Assembly (NCBI GenBank): GCA_021234155.1
Contig: JAJEKV010000058.1
Coordinates: forward strand, 4,286,600-4,350,599
DNA: 64,000 nucleotides
Direction of reading: 5' to 3'
DNA from: Isoetes taiwanensis
Lineage: Eukaryota > Streptophyta > Lycopodiopsida > Isoetales > Isoetaceae
Shown: positions 24,610-34,691 of the stretch, in pieces
Numbering within the stretch: the stretch's first letter is position 1
Layout of the letters: each line of letters begins with the position of its first letter
Notes under the pieces: generated by a model
Told to the model about the DNA's origin: nothing
The model's database searches: none
What the model saw: only the letters and a program-made list of their open reading frames with translations
Translations under genes and position numbers: made by a program

Positions 24610-24993
24610 AAATATAAGAAACTCTAAACACTTTATTACAGTCCATTCCACTTATGCATCTACCCATTCCACTTATGCACGACATCGCCAGGCACAAGTA
24701 ACAAATATGACAAAGTCTAGACACTCCATTAGATTCCATTGCATTTATGTGTCTACCCATTCCACACATCACGACTAATGCCCGGCATCGCCGGGCACAT
24801 GTTTCTAGTTATGTTAAGTAGTTTATTGCTCATTGCAATTTTTAGAGTAACAAATATGACAAAGTCTAGACACTCCACTAGATTCCATTGCATTTATGTG
24901 TCTACCCATTCCACACATCACGACTAATGCCCGGCATCGCCGGGCACATGTTTCTAGTTATGTAAGTAGTTTATTGCTCATTGCAATTTTTAG
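24610..24993 (+). mobile_element. Helitron-like 3' ends in tandem (two intact tails, one decayed)
   Basis: 24697-24845 and 24846-24993 are near-identical units of about 148 bp; 24610-24696 is a diverged third unit. Each intact unit carries a perfect 7-bp stem with 3-nt loop, GCCCGGCATCGCCGGGC (24780-24796, 24929-24945). Eight bases later comes CTAG (ends 24808, 24957) followed by T. A GC hairpin shortly before CTRR-T is the hallmark of Helitron 3' termini. No Rep/helicase coding is present, so these are non-autonomous. The 5' TC end could not be placed. Confidence 0.7.
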
Positions 24994-26186
24994 AGTCTCC
25001 AATGTAGAAATATTTTTCTTTTCTTTTTTCCATTGTGGCAGTTGTAGTTTGAGGCCACTAGATTGTGTCAGCTAATGCATGCATGTGTTGATTATTAGGA
25101 GCAGAAACAATATGTGAAGCGTTGCAATATGTCAGCCTACATTGTATATTGCTCCTTCCATTCCTCTCTTTATTCTTGTTACTATTAATTCTTGCTTGGT
25201 GATCCATGGTGCACTTTGAGTAAAATATAGGTTGCATTCTATCCTTATTGTTCACTCCTTATTCTATTCTATTCTTATTGTTTTTTAAGGTTCATTGGAT
25301 TTCAGCATATTCCTAGAAATATGCTAGATCTAGGGTCCATAAATATACACATCATACCCCCGTATACTTGAAGGCTTCTTTGCGTATGTATATACGTAAG
25401 AAAATACGTATAGCAATGGCAAATACAGGGCCATGCAGAAGAGCCCATCCACCTCTGCAGCTCTCTGGACCCGACCCCCGCCCTAATTCATCCTGCAATT
25501 TCGACCTGGTAGGATCTGGCCGCTGGACCTGGTAGGATCTTGCAATTTCGACCTAGTCTGTTCCGGCTTCCTTCCAGCAAAGGAGTACCACTGCTCTGGC
25601 CTCCATGCTCAGCAACACATGGTGATGCACTCCATTCTAAAACCATGGCTTTTATTAAAAAAAAAAAAACCCATCCCCCCTTTTCCGCCTAACCATTGCC
25701 AAAATCATAGTAAAGACGTAATTTTGGGAACCTTATCACACATTGTATTATCCTTTAGGAACTCAGATAGAAAAATATTATAAGAGATGCATTTTGAGAA
25801 ACTGGTGCTGCTGCGAATCTGCCATCGCCATGGCCAAAAATGGCAGAGGTTTTTTTCTCCTCTGCAGCAAATTGACCCTCGCATGGGCTAGAAAGAACCA
25901 GCAGCGCATAATGGAGGATTGGACGGCACCACGCGAATCGACGGCAAGGAATCCCCTTACGCCAAGTAAGTTACTGCAAGTTGCCTTTTCATCTTCGCAT
26001 CTATGATATGTATTGTTTTGATACTTGTATTTCTCTTACAACATTTACTTTCTCATCTCTATGGCTCTTATGGAAATAGCTGAAAAGAATGCTTTTTAGT
26101 TATGCTGAAAAATTGATTCCTTGAACTATACAACTTGCAGTATGACTTGGTGTTCTTGTTGGTCAATCAGTCCAACAAAGGCTGCA
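24994..26186. other. Intergenic
   Basis: A short ATTCT pentamer run is at 25261-25276 and a poly-A run at about 25658-25670. GACCTGGTAGGATCT is repeated at 25504-25550. A plus-strand 87-codon frame at 25743-26006 is not recognised. Confidence 0.4.
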
Positions 26187-27358
26187 TCAGTACACACCTG
26201 TTGGTATATAGTGCTTCACGTACTCCCCAAAAACAACTTCATTATATTTTGGCAGATGTGTTTTATCAACTAAAGGTGTTACTTTAGAATCTAAAGTAAC
26301 ACCTTTAGTTGATAAAACACTAGAGCCGGCCGTACAAATGTGGCGAGGGAAAACCGAGACTCCGCTGTACTCAAGACCCTATGCTCAATGCTCTTGTACT
26401 TCCCATTTGTCAAGATCTGTGAGAGTGTAATAGCAAGTAAATAAGAGGTCAAAACATAGATCCAGATTTTTATTAATACCTAGAGTTGGTCTGCCAAAAA
26501 TATGGACAGAGCATTTGGCTTTGGTTTTGTGGCAATCCGTTTGCCATGATGATTGTTTTCTAAGCCAGAGACTTGATTCTGGAGCAAGATGATGATGCCT
26601 CCTGGATCTGAGTGGTCCTTCACGCCAATGGTAAGCTGTGGATTTGGACAAGATGGGTAATGGTTTGCAAGCAGAACCATCTTGTCACAAAGCCTGGCTA
26701 TCATAACCTAACTCAAGTTTGAGACTTTCTGAGATAGCAGCCAACAAAGAAGAGGGAGTTTGTTCAAGTGATGAGCATACTGCAATATGCGGCCTCCCTG
26801 GTAAGTTGTAAATCATCAGCCTATGCATTATAAATATGCGAAAATAAAGACTTACTTATAACAGGCTGGCTTGTGAGGCAAGGACTTCATAAGTTTTAAT
26901 ACAAGAGGATGCCTCACATAATCTCAGTCATTCTAAGATGGACTCTAGTTTTGGATCATAAAGCTCCGAACCTCGTGGTCCTATAGATGGATCATATGAA
27001 GAGTAAAGTTCCTTGTCTTCAAAAGGCAAATCAAAGAATTGATGTACTGCTTCCTCATGCCCGTTAACACTGATCTGATGATTAAGGGCCTGGAAGAACA
27101 CATAAAATATGATGTGAACAATACATAAATATACAAGAGCTACCTGAAAGAAACACCATCCTTCACAAGCGTCTCCAATTGCATAGACCACTTCAGAATG
27201 GCCTGAAGTATGAATAGCCTTGCAAGATCAATAAGTGGGACTTAATAGGAGCATGCCATGTTGGTTAAGCAAGGCTGGATGTGAATATCAGGCACTCTAA
27301 CCATTCCAGATTCTAGCAATGCCTTCACTCCCTTGATGGTATTCTTCATCTCAGCCAT
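26187..27358 (-). pseudogene. 2-oxoglutarate/Fe(II)-dependent dioxygenase pseudogene (flavonol synthase/LDOX/SRG1-like group)
   Basis: The minus strand starts at ATG 27358 with an N-terminal helix (V-K-A-L-L-E-S-G, V-P-x-x-x-I-Q-P). An in-frame TAA follows near 27243, then V-P-L-I-D-L and, after a frameshift, A-I-G-D-A-C-E-G-W-C-F-F-Q, the conserved DIOX_N motif. A GT-AG interval of 54 bp (27090-27143) follows and is also open in frame. H-Q-I-S and F-F-D-L-P-F-E-D-K come next. About 26480-26704 holds the 2OG-FeII core: N-H-Y-P-S-C-P-N-P, then H-S-D (two iron ligands), then L-L-Q-N-Q-V-S-G-L. A GT-AG intron (26416-26479) follows a CAG codon changed to TAG. The last exon reads I-L-T-N-G-K-Y-K-S-I-E-H-R-V (third ligand His), is split by the 63-bp palindrome at 26258-26320, and resumes as K-Y-N-E-V-V-F-G-E-Y to a stop at 26187. 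Introns are retained, so this is not a processed copy. Substrate cannot be told. Confidence 0.85.
26258..26320. repeat. 63-bp near-perfect palindrome inside dioxygenase exon
   Basis: 31-bp arms beginning GTGTTTTATCAACTAAAGG and ending in the exact reverse complement, with one central base (26289). It lies between the S-L-A-T-F and K-Y-N-E-V segments of the dioxygenase last exon, replacing or interrupting about 20 expected codons. It introduces a stop. No clear target duplication borders it. Confidence 0.95.
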
Positions 27359-28084
27359 GTTCTACATTCCTCCATATCCCCCCTGCTTTTATATACCAAG
27401 GAAGAAAAAAATGAAGGGGAAAACAGAAACTTGAATGTTTAACCGTACTCATCCCGCAGCATCATATTTTTTTCTTAGCATGCAACTTTAAAAAGAAAAA
27501 AGAAAATGTTCCACCCTTGTCATTCTTAAGTAAGAAGATGAGGTCATCATCTTGCTACCATTATTGAAAGACTAGTGAGGTCATTCTTATGTGAGCAAAT
27601 GAGGTCATCATTACTCTGTACATTGGCTAGGATTTTCTTTAAACTGTGGAGGAAAGATCAAGCAACATGCAATATCGTGCTGAAGGTTGGTGTTCATATG
27701 AGGATTATCTTTAAACTGGAAGAAATATCATGCAACATTCAATATCATGTAGACATGCATTTGTACTTCATTGTCTTTACTTGCATGTCTGAATGTTGAA
27801 GGATGATATATGTGAGCACTAGTTAGAACTTGAAAGATCACATCAAAATATGTAGTGTCTCAATCGTGTAACATCACAAGTCTGATAAAATCCGTTCCAC
27901 CAATGTACTGGTTTGCATTTCTTCATTTTTTAAATTGTTTTCCGTAGTTCGTTGCCTTGTTGTGTTGGCTACAATGGAGTCAGACTCCTAGACTAAGGAG
28001 CCTAATGTGCCTAGTAGCCTCATAATTCTCCTAGTCATTTCAACCATGCTCAACTGTGCCTAGTAGCCTCTAGTCATTTCGTCT
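27359..28084. other. Intergenic with small tandem repeats
   Basis: 27629-27690 and 27706-27770 are imperfect direct repeats (CTTTAAACTG...GCAACAT(G/T)CAATAT). 28010-28134 has three imperfect copies of a unit with AGTAGCCTCTAGTCATTTC. No gene identified. Confidence 0.5.
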
Positions 28085-28318
28085 ATGATCAATTGTCCAG
28101 TAGCCTCTAGTCATTTCACGTATGATCAATTGTCCATATATGACAAAAAGAAAGACAAAATTCAAGTGTTCTTCACAGGCAGAAGAAAAGGAAATTTCAC
28201 AGTTACAGAAGAGGGCCTAAGATTCCTGAAAGAACAGATGGCAGCAGGCGGGATTTCGAAGAAAAGTTGGCTGAAGGAAAAGGCAGGCACATATCTCGTG
28301 GCCGAAATTATTTGATGG
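28085..28318 (+). other. Short coding-like frame of unknown family
   Basis: About 55 codons from 28140 to 28315 read as a compact, soluble protein segment: V-F-F-T-G-R-R-K-G-N-F-T-V-T-E-E-G-L-R-F, then W-L-K-E-K-A-G-T-Y-L. It has no repeat character. I do not recognise the family. Its 3' end (from 28258) is repeated at 28905, so part of a gene or element was duplicated locally. Likely an exon fragment rather than a gene. Confidence 0.3.
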
Positions 28319-28400
28319 TAATGTCAAATATTTCACTGTCATCTGCCAAAGATGGCCCGCAATGATTCGGTTGGCCTTTCTCCTTTTCAGGTTCCTCAGA
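28258..28400. repeat. Direct repeat, copy 1 of 2
   Basis: Matches 28905-29040 with few changes: GAAGAAAAGTTG, GGAAAAGGC(A/G)GGCACATATC, TCTGCCAAAGATGGCCCGCA, CCTTTTCAGGTTCC. Confidence 0.8.
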
Positions 28401-28904
28401 TCTTCTGATTATCCATTCTGGCGGTTGGCAATGCTTACATTATTACCGTTATGCTAAAACGTTCATAATTGTACTTGACAAATTTGGCTATGATTCCTGG
28501 AGGGATTATGCAGGTGCATGGTTGCATGTGAACCCAGCCTAAACATACCACTGTATGTCTGGCTACTGGAGGGATTATGCAGGTGTTAATCAAGGGATAA
28601 CAGAGCACACATGAAGGCGCATAACCGTGATGAGTAAAAGGATTTGTTTTTTTGTTATAATGTCATGTTATACCACAATAAAGCTCACTCAAGAGATTGG
28701 TGGTATAGATTAGGAGCCCAATTGTTTAAATGGCCAGGGTCTTAGATATAGTTGTTGGCCCAAGTCATATATTACGTTTGATGTCCCTGGGCAAATGAAC
28801 ATTTTTATTGAAGAACAGTGTAAGAATATGAATTTAGTGTAAGAATATGAATTTGAAAACAACATTTGTCTAGGGCGTTAAAAAGACGAGAAACTCAGAA
28901 ACAA

Positions 28905-29110
28905 AGGAAGAAAAGTTGACGGAAGGAAAAGGCGGGCACATATCTCGTGGCCGAAATTATTTGACGGTCATGTCAAATATTTCATTTTCATCTGCCAAAG
29001 ATGGCCCGCAATGATTCTGTTGGTCTTTCTCATGTCAAATATTTCATTTTCATCTGCCAAAGATGGCCCGCAATGATTCTGTTGGTCTTTCTCCTTTTCA
29101 GGTTCCATTC
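28905..29110. repeat. Direct repeat, copy 2, with internal 62-bp tandem duplication
   Basis: 28968-29029 and 29030-29091 are essentially identical units starting TCATGTCAAATATTTCATTT. The rest matches 28258-28400, ending at CTTTTCAGGTTCC. Confidence 0.85.
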
Positions 29111-29851
29111 TGGCCAGGGTTGGAAATTGAAGGCATTTTTTTACGAAGGTCACCCTAAAAAGTGGACTTTCAAATTGCATGGCATAATATAAATTAGACT
29201 TTCATTTACATTGTTAGTGTAAAACTAACAATGCGCTGCCTTAATTTTTTTTTCTCCTTAAAATACTTAAACGTAACAATGCACTCGCAATATTTAACAC
29301 ATAAAGATTGTATGAACATCATTAAATTTCAGCTCTTCCTGGACTCAGCTTACAGTTCTGAAATTTCGTTCTTCAGCAAGAAGCATTGTCTTATATTCTG
29401 GCTGCCCAAATTGTTTTAAAGAATCCGTATTCGAGTTTGTTTCATGCATTCTGCCTGCTCAAATGGATTCGGTTGATCCAATCCTGTTGCTTTGGGGCAT
29501 GATCTGACGAATTTGGGGCATAATTAGATGATTCGAGACACAATTTAGAGCCACACAATCATCGACGTTAGAAATGTCAGAGAAAAAAAAGAGGAAAATT
29601 TTTTCCCCCAATTTCATGAAGCAAGCAAATGAAATTTTTTAGAATCCAAATTTCGGTTGGCAATATTACTTGCCGCCATACCAGACTACAATTATAATGC
29701 TACAATGTAAATGATGAATTTCTTGCTATTTATATATATTATTCCTTACTTCTTTCTTTGATTTCTCCAATTTTTATTTCTCTAGTATATATGGTATCTA
29801 TATCGTACTAGTACAACGGTTGGTTGATACATAATACGTATATAATACATA
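29111..29851. other. Intergenic, AT-rich
   Basis: No gene or RNA identified. GGGGCATGATCTGACGA/GGGGCATAATTAGATGA is a short direct repeat at about 29493-29535. Confidence 0.4.
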
Positions 29852-30000
29852 CTAGAAACGTGAGCCCGACGATGCCCGGCATTAGTCATGGACGTGTGGT
29901 ATGGGTAGACGTAATAAGCTTGTAGCTGAAGTTAAAAGCATTAAATGGTATTGTGTCTATAGATGTAATAGTGTCTATACAGTTCAGGCTATTGGCTATG
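29852..30000 (-). mobile_element. Helitron-like 3' end, minus strand (diverged copy)
   Basis: On the minus strand the order is GACTAATGCCGGGC, ATC, GTCGGGC hairpin (29864-29880, one mismatch and one wobble), a spacer of eight bases, CTAG at 29852-29855 and then T. It matches the tails at 24780 and 24929, including CTACCCAT(T/A)CCACAC upstream. Confidence 0.6.
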
Positions 30001-31884
30001 TGGAAGATCACACTTAAAATCAAGTGTAGGTCCTATTAGTAGATATTGCAATATAAGTAAAGAAGCAGCAAATGAACCTGGCTACAAATCATATGCCAAC
30101 GTTCATCATTATAATGCATGTAAAAATTGACACCAGATATATCAGAGTATTCAATAAAACTTACCAAAGCTTGTCTAACAAAAAATGTCCATCTCTTCTT
30201 ATCTAACAAGAAACGTCCATCTCTTTTAAATAAGTACCTTGAAATCACATAGAAAACTTCAAATGCATATCGTCAATGACAAGTAATAATATATCCGCAA
30301 AGCCACTATATCCACAAAAGCCTTTTTTTTATGGTGATTGTTATTTATTTAGAAAGCTTGCAATATTTACAAATGCACAACAATGTAGAATGCAGATCTC
30401 AAATAACTTACATGAAAGCAAGATTTGCTCATAAGATATTTCAATAAAATGCAAGAGAATTGGATAGCATTTCAATCCAACGATATGAGCAAAAGTTGAT
30501 GCCATCTCTTGCAAACTCCATATTAGATGAATTAATAACTCAGGAAGGTAAGTAGTGTTTCAGTTGTTAGGAGTTGCATATTCGCAAATTAGACATTAAT
30601 AATGGGTCTAACTTGACAAGTTTGGAACGAAAGAAATGTTCGTGGTGGTCTTGGCTATTGCAATAAAGTCTCTTGTATAAATAAGTGTTACGGCATATGT
30701 AGTCTCCTTTCTTTGCTTATTAATTAATATAAATGTACATATATTAGGACCATAGCATAATTATCCAATTATTTCTTACCCATAATTCCTTTAAATCGGG
30801 CGACCACACATTTAAGACATTATGCATGCAAAAGTACTAGTCTTTGCATGTTGATTTTACTGCTTACTTTTGTCTTTTTACTTTTAGATGCATGTGCTAA
30901 GCTTGTTCCTTCACTTTGTAGATTTTTAACATGCAGACGTATACACATGGTTCACAATGGTTCATGACTCTTATAAATGGTTCGTAATGTTCGGGGGTAG
31001 GCAATTTCGCCCAATTTCAAACCTATATTACAACCAGTAATATCCTACTCCCTAGTCTCTGCCTCCTAGTCTGTAATGTGCCTGTCTAGTCAATGAATGT
31101 CTACTGTTTACTGTCACAGATCATTTTATATACAGAACATTCAATGCGGGCAATGATTCATTATCAAAGCAAAAACTGCAAGGATTTTATTCCATTCCAT
31201 TCATCAAAACGAACGCTGTTACAATGCAAGATATGCATGAATGTAACAAACTGCAAAAAAAATGCACGCCATAAATCCAGTAAAGAATAATGTTTAAGCC
31301 AAGAAGAAACAGAAACAAAGGCTGCACTAGCAAGTGGGGCCGGAGCAGGAGAAAAGCATCAGCTTCTTGCGAGAGATAAAGCCTATTTCACGAGATCACA
31401 ACATCTTTCCTTCAACCAAATCTCACGGAAACAAGCACAATGATCTTGATTCCTATCCGAGAACAAAAAGACAATGATCATAATGTACTACCCGGAACTT
31501 CTTTCTGAAGGAAAAACAAGCACAATCGCCAAAATCACGCAAGAGAACAAAAGAAAAGGTAAGGAGTGAAAAAAAACACAAGAAGATAAAGCAAGAAACC
31601 CGAAAACTAAACTAGATCAAAGAAGCTTCAAACAAAATGAAGTAGCGCCTTCAAAGGGCCTTTAGAAAGATGCTACTAGTGCCTCCACACCAAACCCTGC
31701 AAAAGAACAAAAGAAAAGGGTAAGGAATGAAGAAAACTCGAGAAAATCCTTGAAAACTCAACAAGATCAAAGAAGTTGTGCCTTCCGAAAGATGCTACCA
31801 GCGCCTCCACGACAGAGAGGAGCGAGCGCCAAAGGGAAGCGCCGAAGAGAATGAAAGAATAGAGAAGAAAAATTGCCTACCCCC
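30001..31884. other. Intergenic, no gene recognised
   Basis: AT-rich. Two small AAAATGTCCATCTCTT-like copies lie at 30181-30226. A-rich purine tracts with repeated AGAACAAAAGAAAAGG(T/G)TAAGGA phrases occur at about 31541 and 31702. No confident ORF. Confidence 0.4.
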
Positions 31885-32017
31885 GAAACATTACGTGGAG
31901 GAATGTTCGTGGGGAAGCCATTACTGTGAAGTCGGCTCGCGGCCGCTAACGCGGCTCGCCAGGCCCTTACCTCGCGTAATGGCCTCCCCACGAACATTAC
32001 CCCTACCATAATGTTTC
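31885..32017. mobile_element. Foldback/MITE-like element, 133 bp
   Basis: Ends GAAACATTACG...(about 31885-31925) and ...CATAATGTTTC (about 31976-32017) form an imperfect inverted repeat of about 40 bp with a shared GTTCGTGGGGA(A/G)G(C)CATTAC core. The GC-rich centre has GCGGCTCGC words. No coding capacity. A target duplication was not identified. Confidence 0.7.
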
Positions 32018-33131
32018 ATGTTTCTTGTAAATTAATAACAACACCCTATCATATATCAGTGTAATGCCATTTTTTCTGGCCCACTTTATTCTTTTATCTT
32101 ATAGCATAAGCAGCCAGCTTTATTCCTTTTTCCTTGCAGATTCATGCACATGCTTTTCAATTTATTATTTTGGACTATTAAACTTAAAGGTAAGGAAGGG
32201 ATATTACGTATGCTTCAACTTTAATTAATTTGCTGTTTTTACTCCTTTCTACAAAATCTGTCCATCATGTATCTACTTTCGGTAAAACACCCAATCCAGC
32301 AATCATACCATCAAACTTATCCTTCATAATCCAACATGTATATCATTCCATATCTAGATGACCTGTTATATCTTCTTTTTAGATACATTTTTCATCTTTT
32401 CGTTATGTAAAGTGCAAGATTCAGAAGGATCAAATCAATAAGACCTATAACCTAGGCCACATTATTTTGCTTAACCATCTACGATCATACAGCCTATTAC
32501 CATGATATTTTGGGCTATCAAACGAAACTTTCCACATCATAAACTGCCTTCGAATTAAAAAGCTGTGTGCAAACACATATCAAGTTTTGCATCAAATGTT
32601 TTGCTACTGTATATGCTTGAAAAAAACTTCAGTAAGCTAAAAGTAAATATTTACCTCTATTTCGGATAGAGTATCTTTCATTAAGGTTTATCCCCAGTAA
32701 ATCTAAGTTTATACAACCTGTTTTTATCTGTGGAAAGTGCTTAACACAGTATTTAACTCAAAAAATTCTTCAGCTTGCATATCTTTAGAGAGTTTGCTTA
32801 AGTCCATATCCAAATCTACCATATTCATCCAACATAAAGCAAGAAAAAAAACAAGGGCAAGAGAGGTCCGGCACCTGCAGCCAATCATCAAAACTTTAGC
32901 ATAAGAATGGTAAAGATTGAAGGGCCAAAAGGTACAATGGAACCTCTCGATTTATAGCCGATCAGCCCTTGTATCCTTCTGCCCTGTTAGTACAACACAA
33001 TAGATCTGTAATTTATTATAAACAAATGTAAACATTGGCTGCATATCATGTGCTCAGACCTGTTGTATTAAGCTCATATGTAATTTTGTGCTCATTCAAT
33101 CAGCTTATTACTGTTTTTTTTCTTTTAAAAC
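32018..33131. other. Intergenic, AT-rich
   Basis: No gene, RNA or repeat terminus recognised. Confidence 0.4.
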
Positions 33132-33317
33132 CTATTGTAACTGAATTTCGTCTTGATCTGAAATATAGTCTTCAGCTTGCTGTCTCTTAGGGATGATGGC
33201 CTCACCCTTATCCTTAAAACCAGAACTGTTGTTACATGCTAGTCTACCACCAGAACTTCCTTTCTTGTTTGCAAAAGAGCATTTAGTATGGTTTGCCTCC
33301 CTCTTAAGGCTAGGATC
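33132..33317 (-). other. Possible exon interrupted by the LTR retrotransposon
   Basis: If the 33318-41218 element and one copy of its GGATC duplication are removed, a minus-strand frame runs unbroken from ATG 41241 through the insertion point to a stop at 33132. It is 67 codons, rich in Lys, Ser, Gly and Gln. No family is recognised and a frame this short may be chance. Confidence 0.25.
33313..33317. repeat. Target site duplication GGATC (left)
   Basis: Identical to 41219-41223 just past the right LTR. Confidence 0.85.
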
Positions 33318-34203
33318 TGTGATGTTCCACATATTTATATGCCTTTTTAAGTATAAATACATGACACGTCACTATGAATAATTAATGGCACATTAATTAT
33401 TCATAAGCTAAGGTTAGCTATGTTAATCATTAATTATATATTAAGGTGGAAACCTAACCCAAAACGCTAATTCGAATTTAGGCTTAACCTAATATTAAAA
33501 GGGCTAAAATATCAAATTAATTAATGATAACCAATCTAGAATTGCCACCTGGTCCAAATCAATTGGGCAAGGCAGATCTGCTAACTTGGGACACCCAAAT
33601 TGGGGTCCCCCAATTTGCCCCAATTTGATTTGGCGACAGTTCGAGAAGGAGGAGGAGCTTATTCCACCAGCAGGGCATGGAGAACCTGAGAGATGGGAGA
33701 TCTAGCTCAGATACTAGTTAGTAGACTTAGTTAGCTTGAGATTCTAGTTAGGAACTAACCCTTGTTTGTTAGATGGATGATTAGTCTCTCTATTTTATGT
33801 TCTAGATGAGATTGTGATGGATGTATCAGATCTGTCCCTCCTGTGTTGTATGGGTAAAAGGGGGATAGAGACCTAAAGGCCATCTAGAAGTAGAGATGTT
33901 CCTAGTTAGAACCCTTAAAACTCAGTAAATGCGGCATGTGCACAAGAGCCCACCTGGTTGTGGATGCTATGATGTGAGTCAGCACTAAATAATGAGTATG
34001 ACGGTGAAGGTGGGGTCTTTCCTAGCATGGCTACAGGACTCCTATAGTGTGCTAGGCTTATAGCCGGTCACTGAGAGGGTTGCGTATGGGTCTGACACTC
34101 CTTGGGTTGCAGGAGACGTGCCTATATAGACGCCGTGTACTCGAATGGGCAGGTGAGCCGGCCTTTAGATTTAGAGGAGTAAGTCGGGTACGAATACGGG
34201 GTT
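33318..34203 (+). repeat. 5' LTR, truncated at its 3' side
   Basis: Collinear with 39951-40590: TTTTTAAGTATAAATACATGA, GGTGGAAACCTAACCCAAAA, ATGGGTAAAAGGGG and GGGTCTGACACTCC blocks. Relative to the 3' LTR it keeps about 250 bp (33575-33830) lost there. It contains a 15-bp-stem hairpin (33373-33387/33391-33405) absent from the 3' LTR. Confidence 0.85.
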
Positions 34204-34244
34204 TATACGTCTTAGAATTCAAAAAGAAAATCGTATTTTCCCAG

Positions 34245-34610
34245 CGGCGCTCGTATATAAAAAAAAAAGAAAAAAAAACACATATTTCTGCTGTATAAAA
34301 TTTTTTGTCATATTTCTTTTTATACATGTTTTTTTCCTCCTCAACCCATATTTGAATCCCCAACCTCCCCACTCCAACCTTAGGCACTTACCACCACACC
34401 AAGCTTTCTTGAATGTAATATATAGTTTCTTGTACACATGCAGTACCCTGTTTTCTATGCATAGCAACTTTTATATAAAAGTGTACTATGGGGACTTAAA
34501 CTCTTGACCTCCCACAACCCTACCAAACCCTTTACCAACACAAAAAGCCTCCTTTCAATGATATAACAGTCTCTTGTTCTACTTAACCAATAGTACCTCT
34601 GTTTCTATAG
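34245..34610 (-). mobile_element. Two SINE-like tRNA-related segments (minus strand)
   Basis: On the minus strand, about 34410 downward reads GCTTGGTGTGGTGGTAAGTGCC (A-box like), then GGGGATTCAAATATGG (B-box like) near 34350. A second, about 34555 downward, reads TTGTGTTGGTAAAGGGTTTGG, then AGAGTTTAAGTCCCC near 34500. The paired order and spacing suggest two diverged SINE heads in tandem. Confidence 0.45.
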
Positions 34611-34691
34611 TAAGACTTCTGTCTAGTAATCACCCTTCTCTAAACCAACGCTGTGGTGGCAACAACTCCGCCGATCTTGTGCAACCATGAT

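Noticed and set aside
24610-24993. CRISPR-like or satellite array
   Set aside because: Only two to three units, each ending in a Helitron-type hairpin and CTAG; this is a eukaryotic genome.
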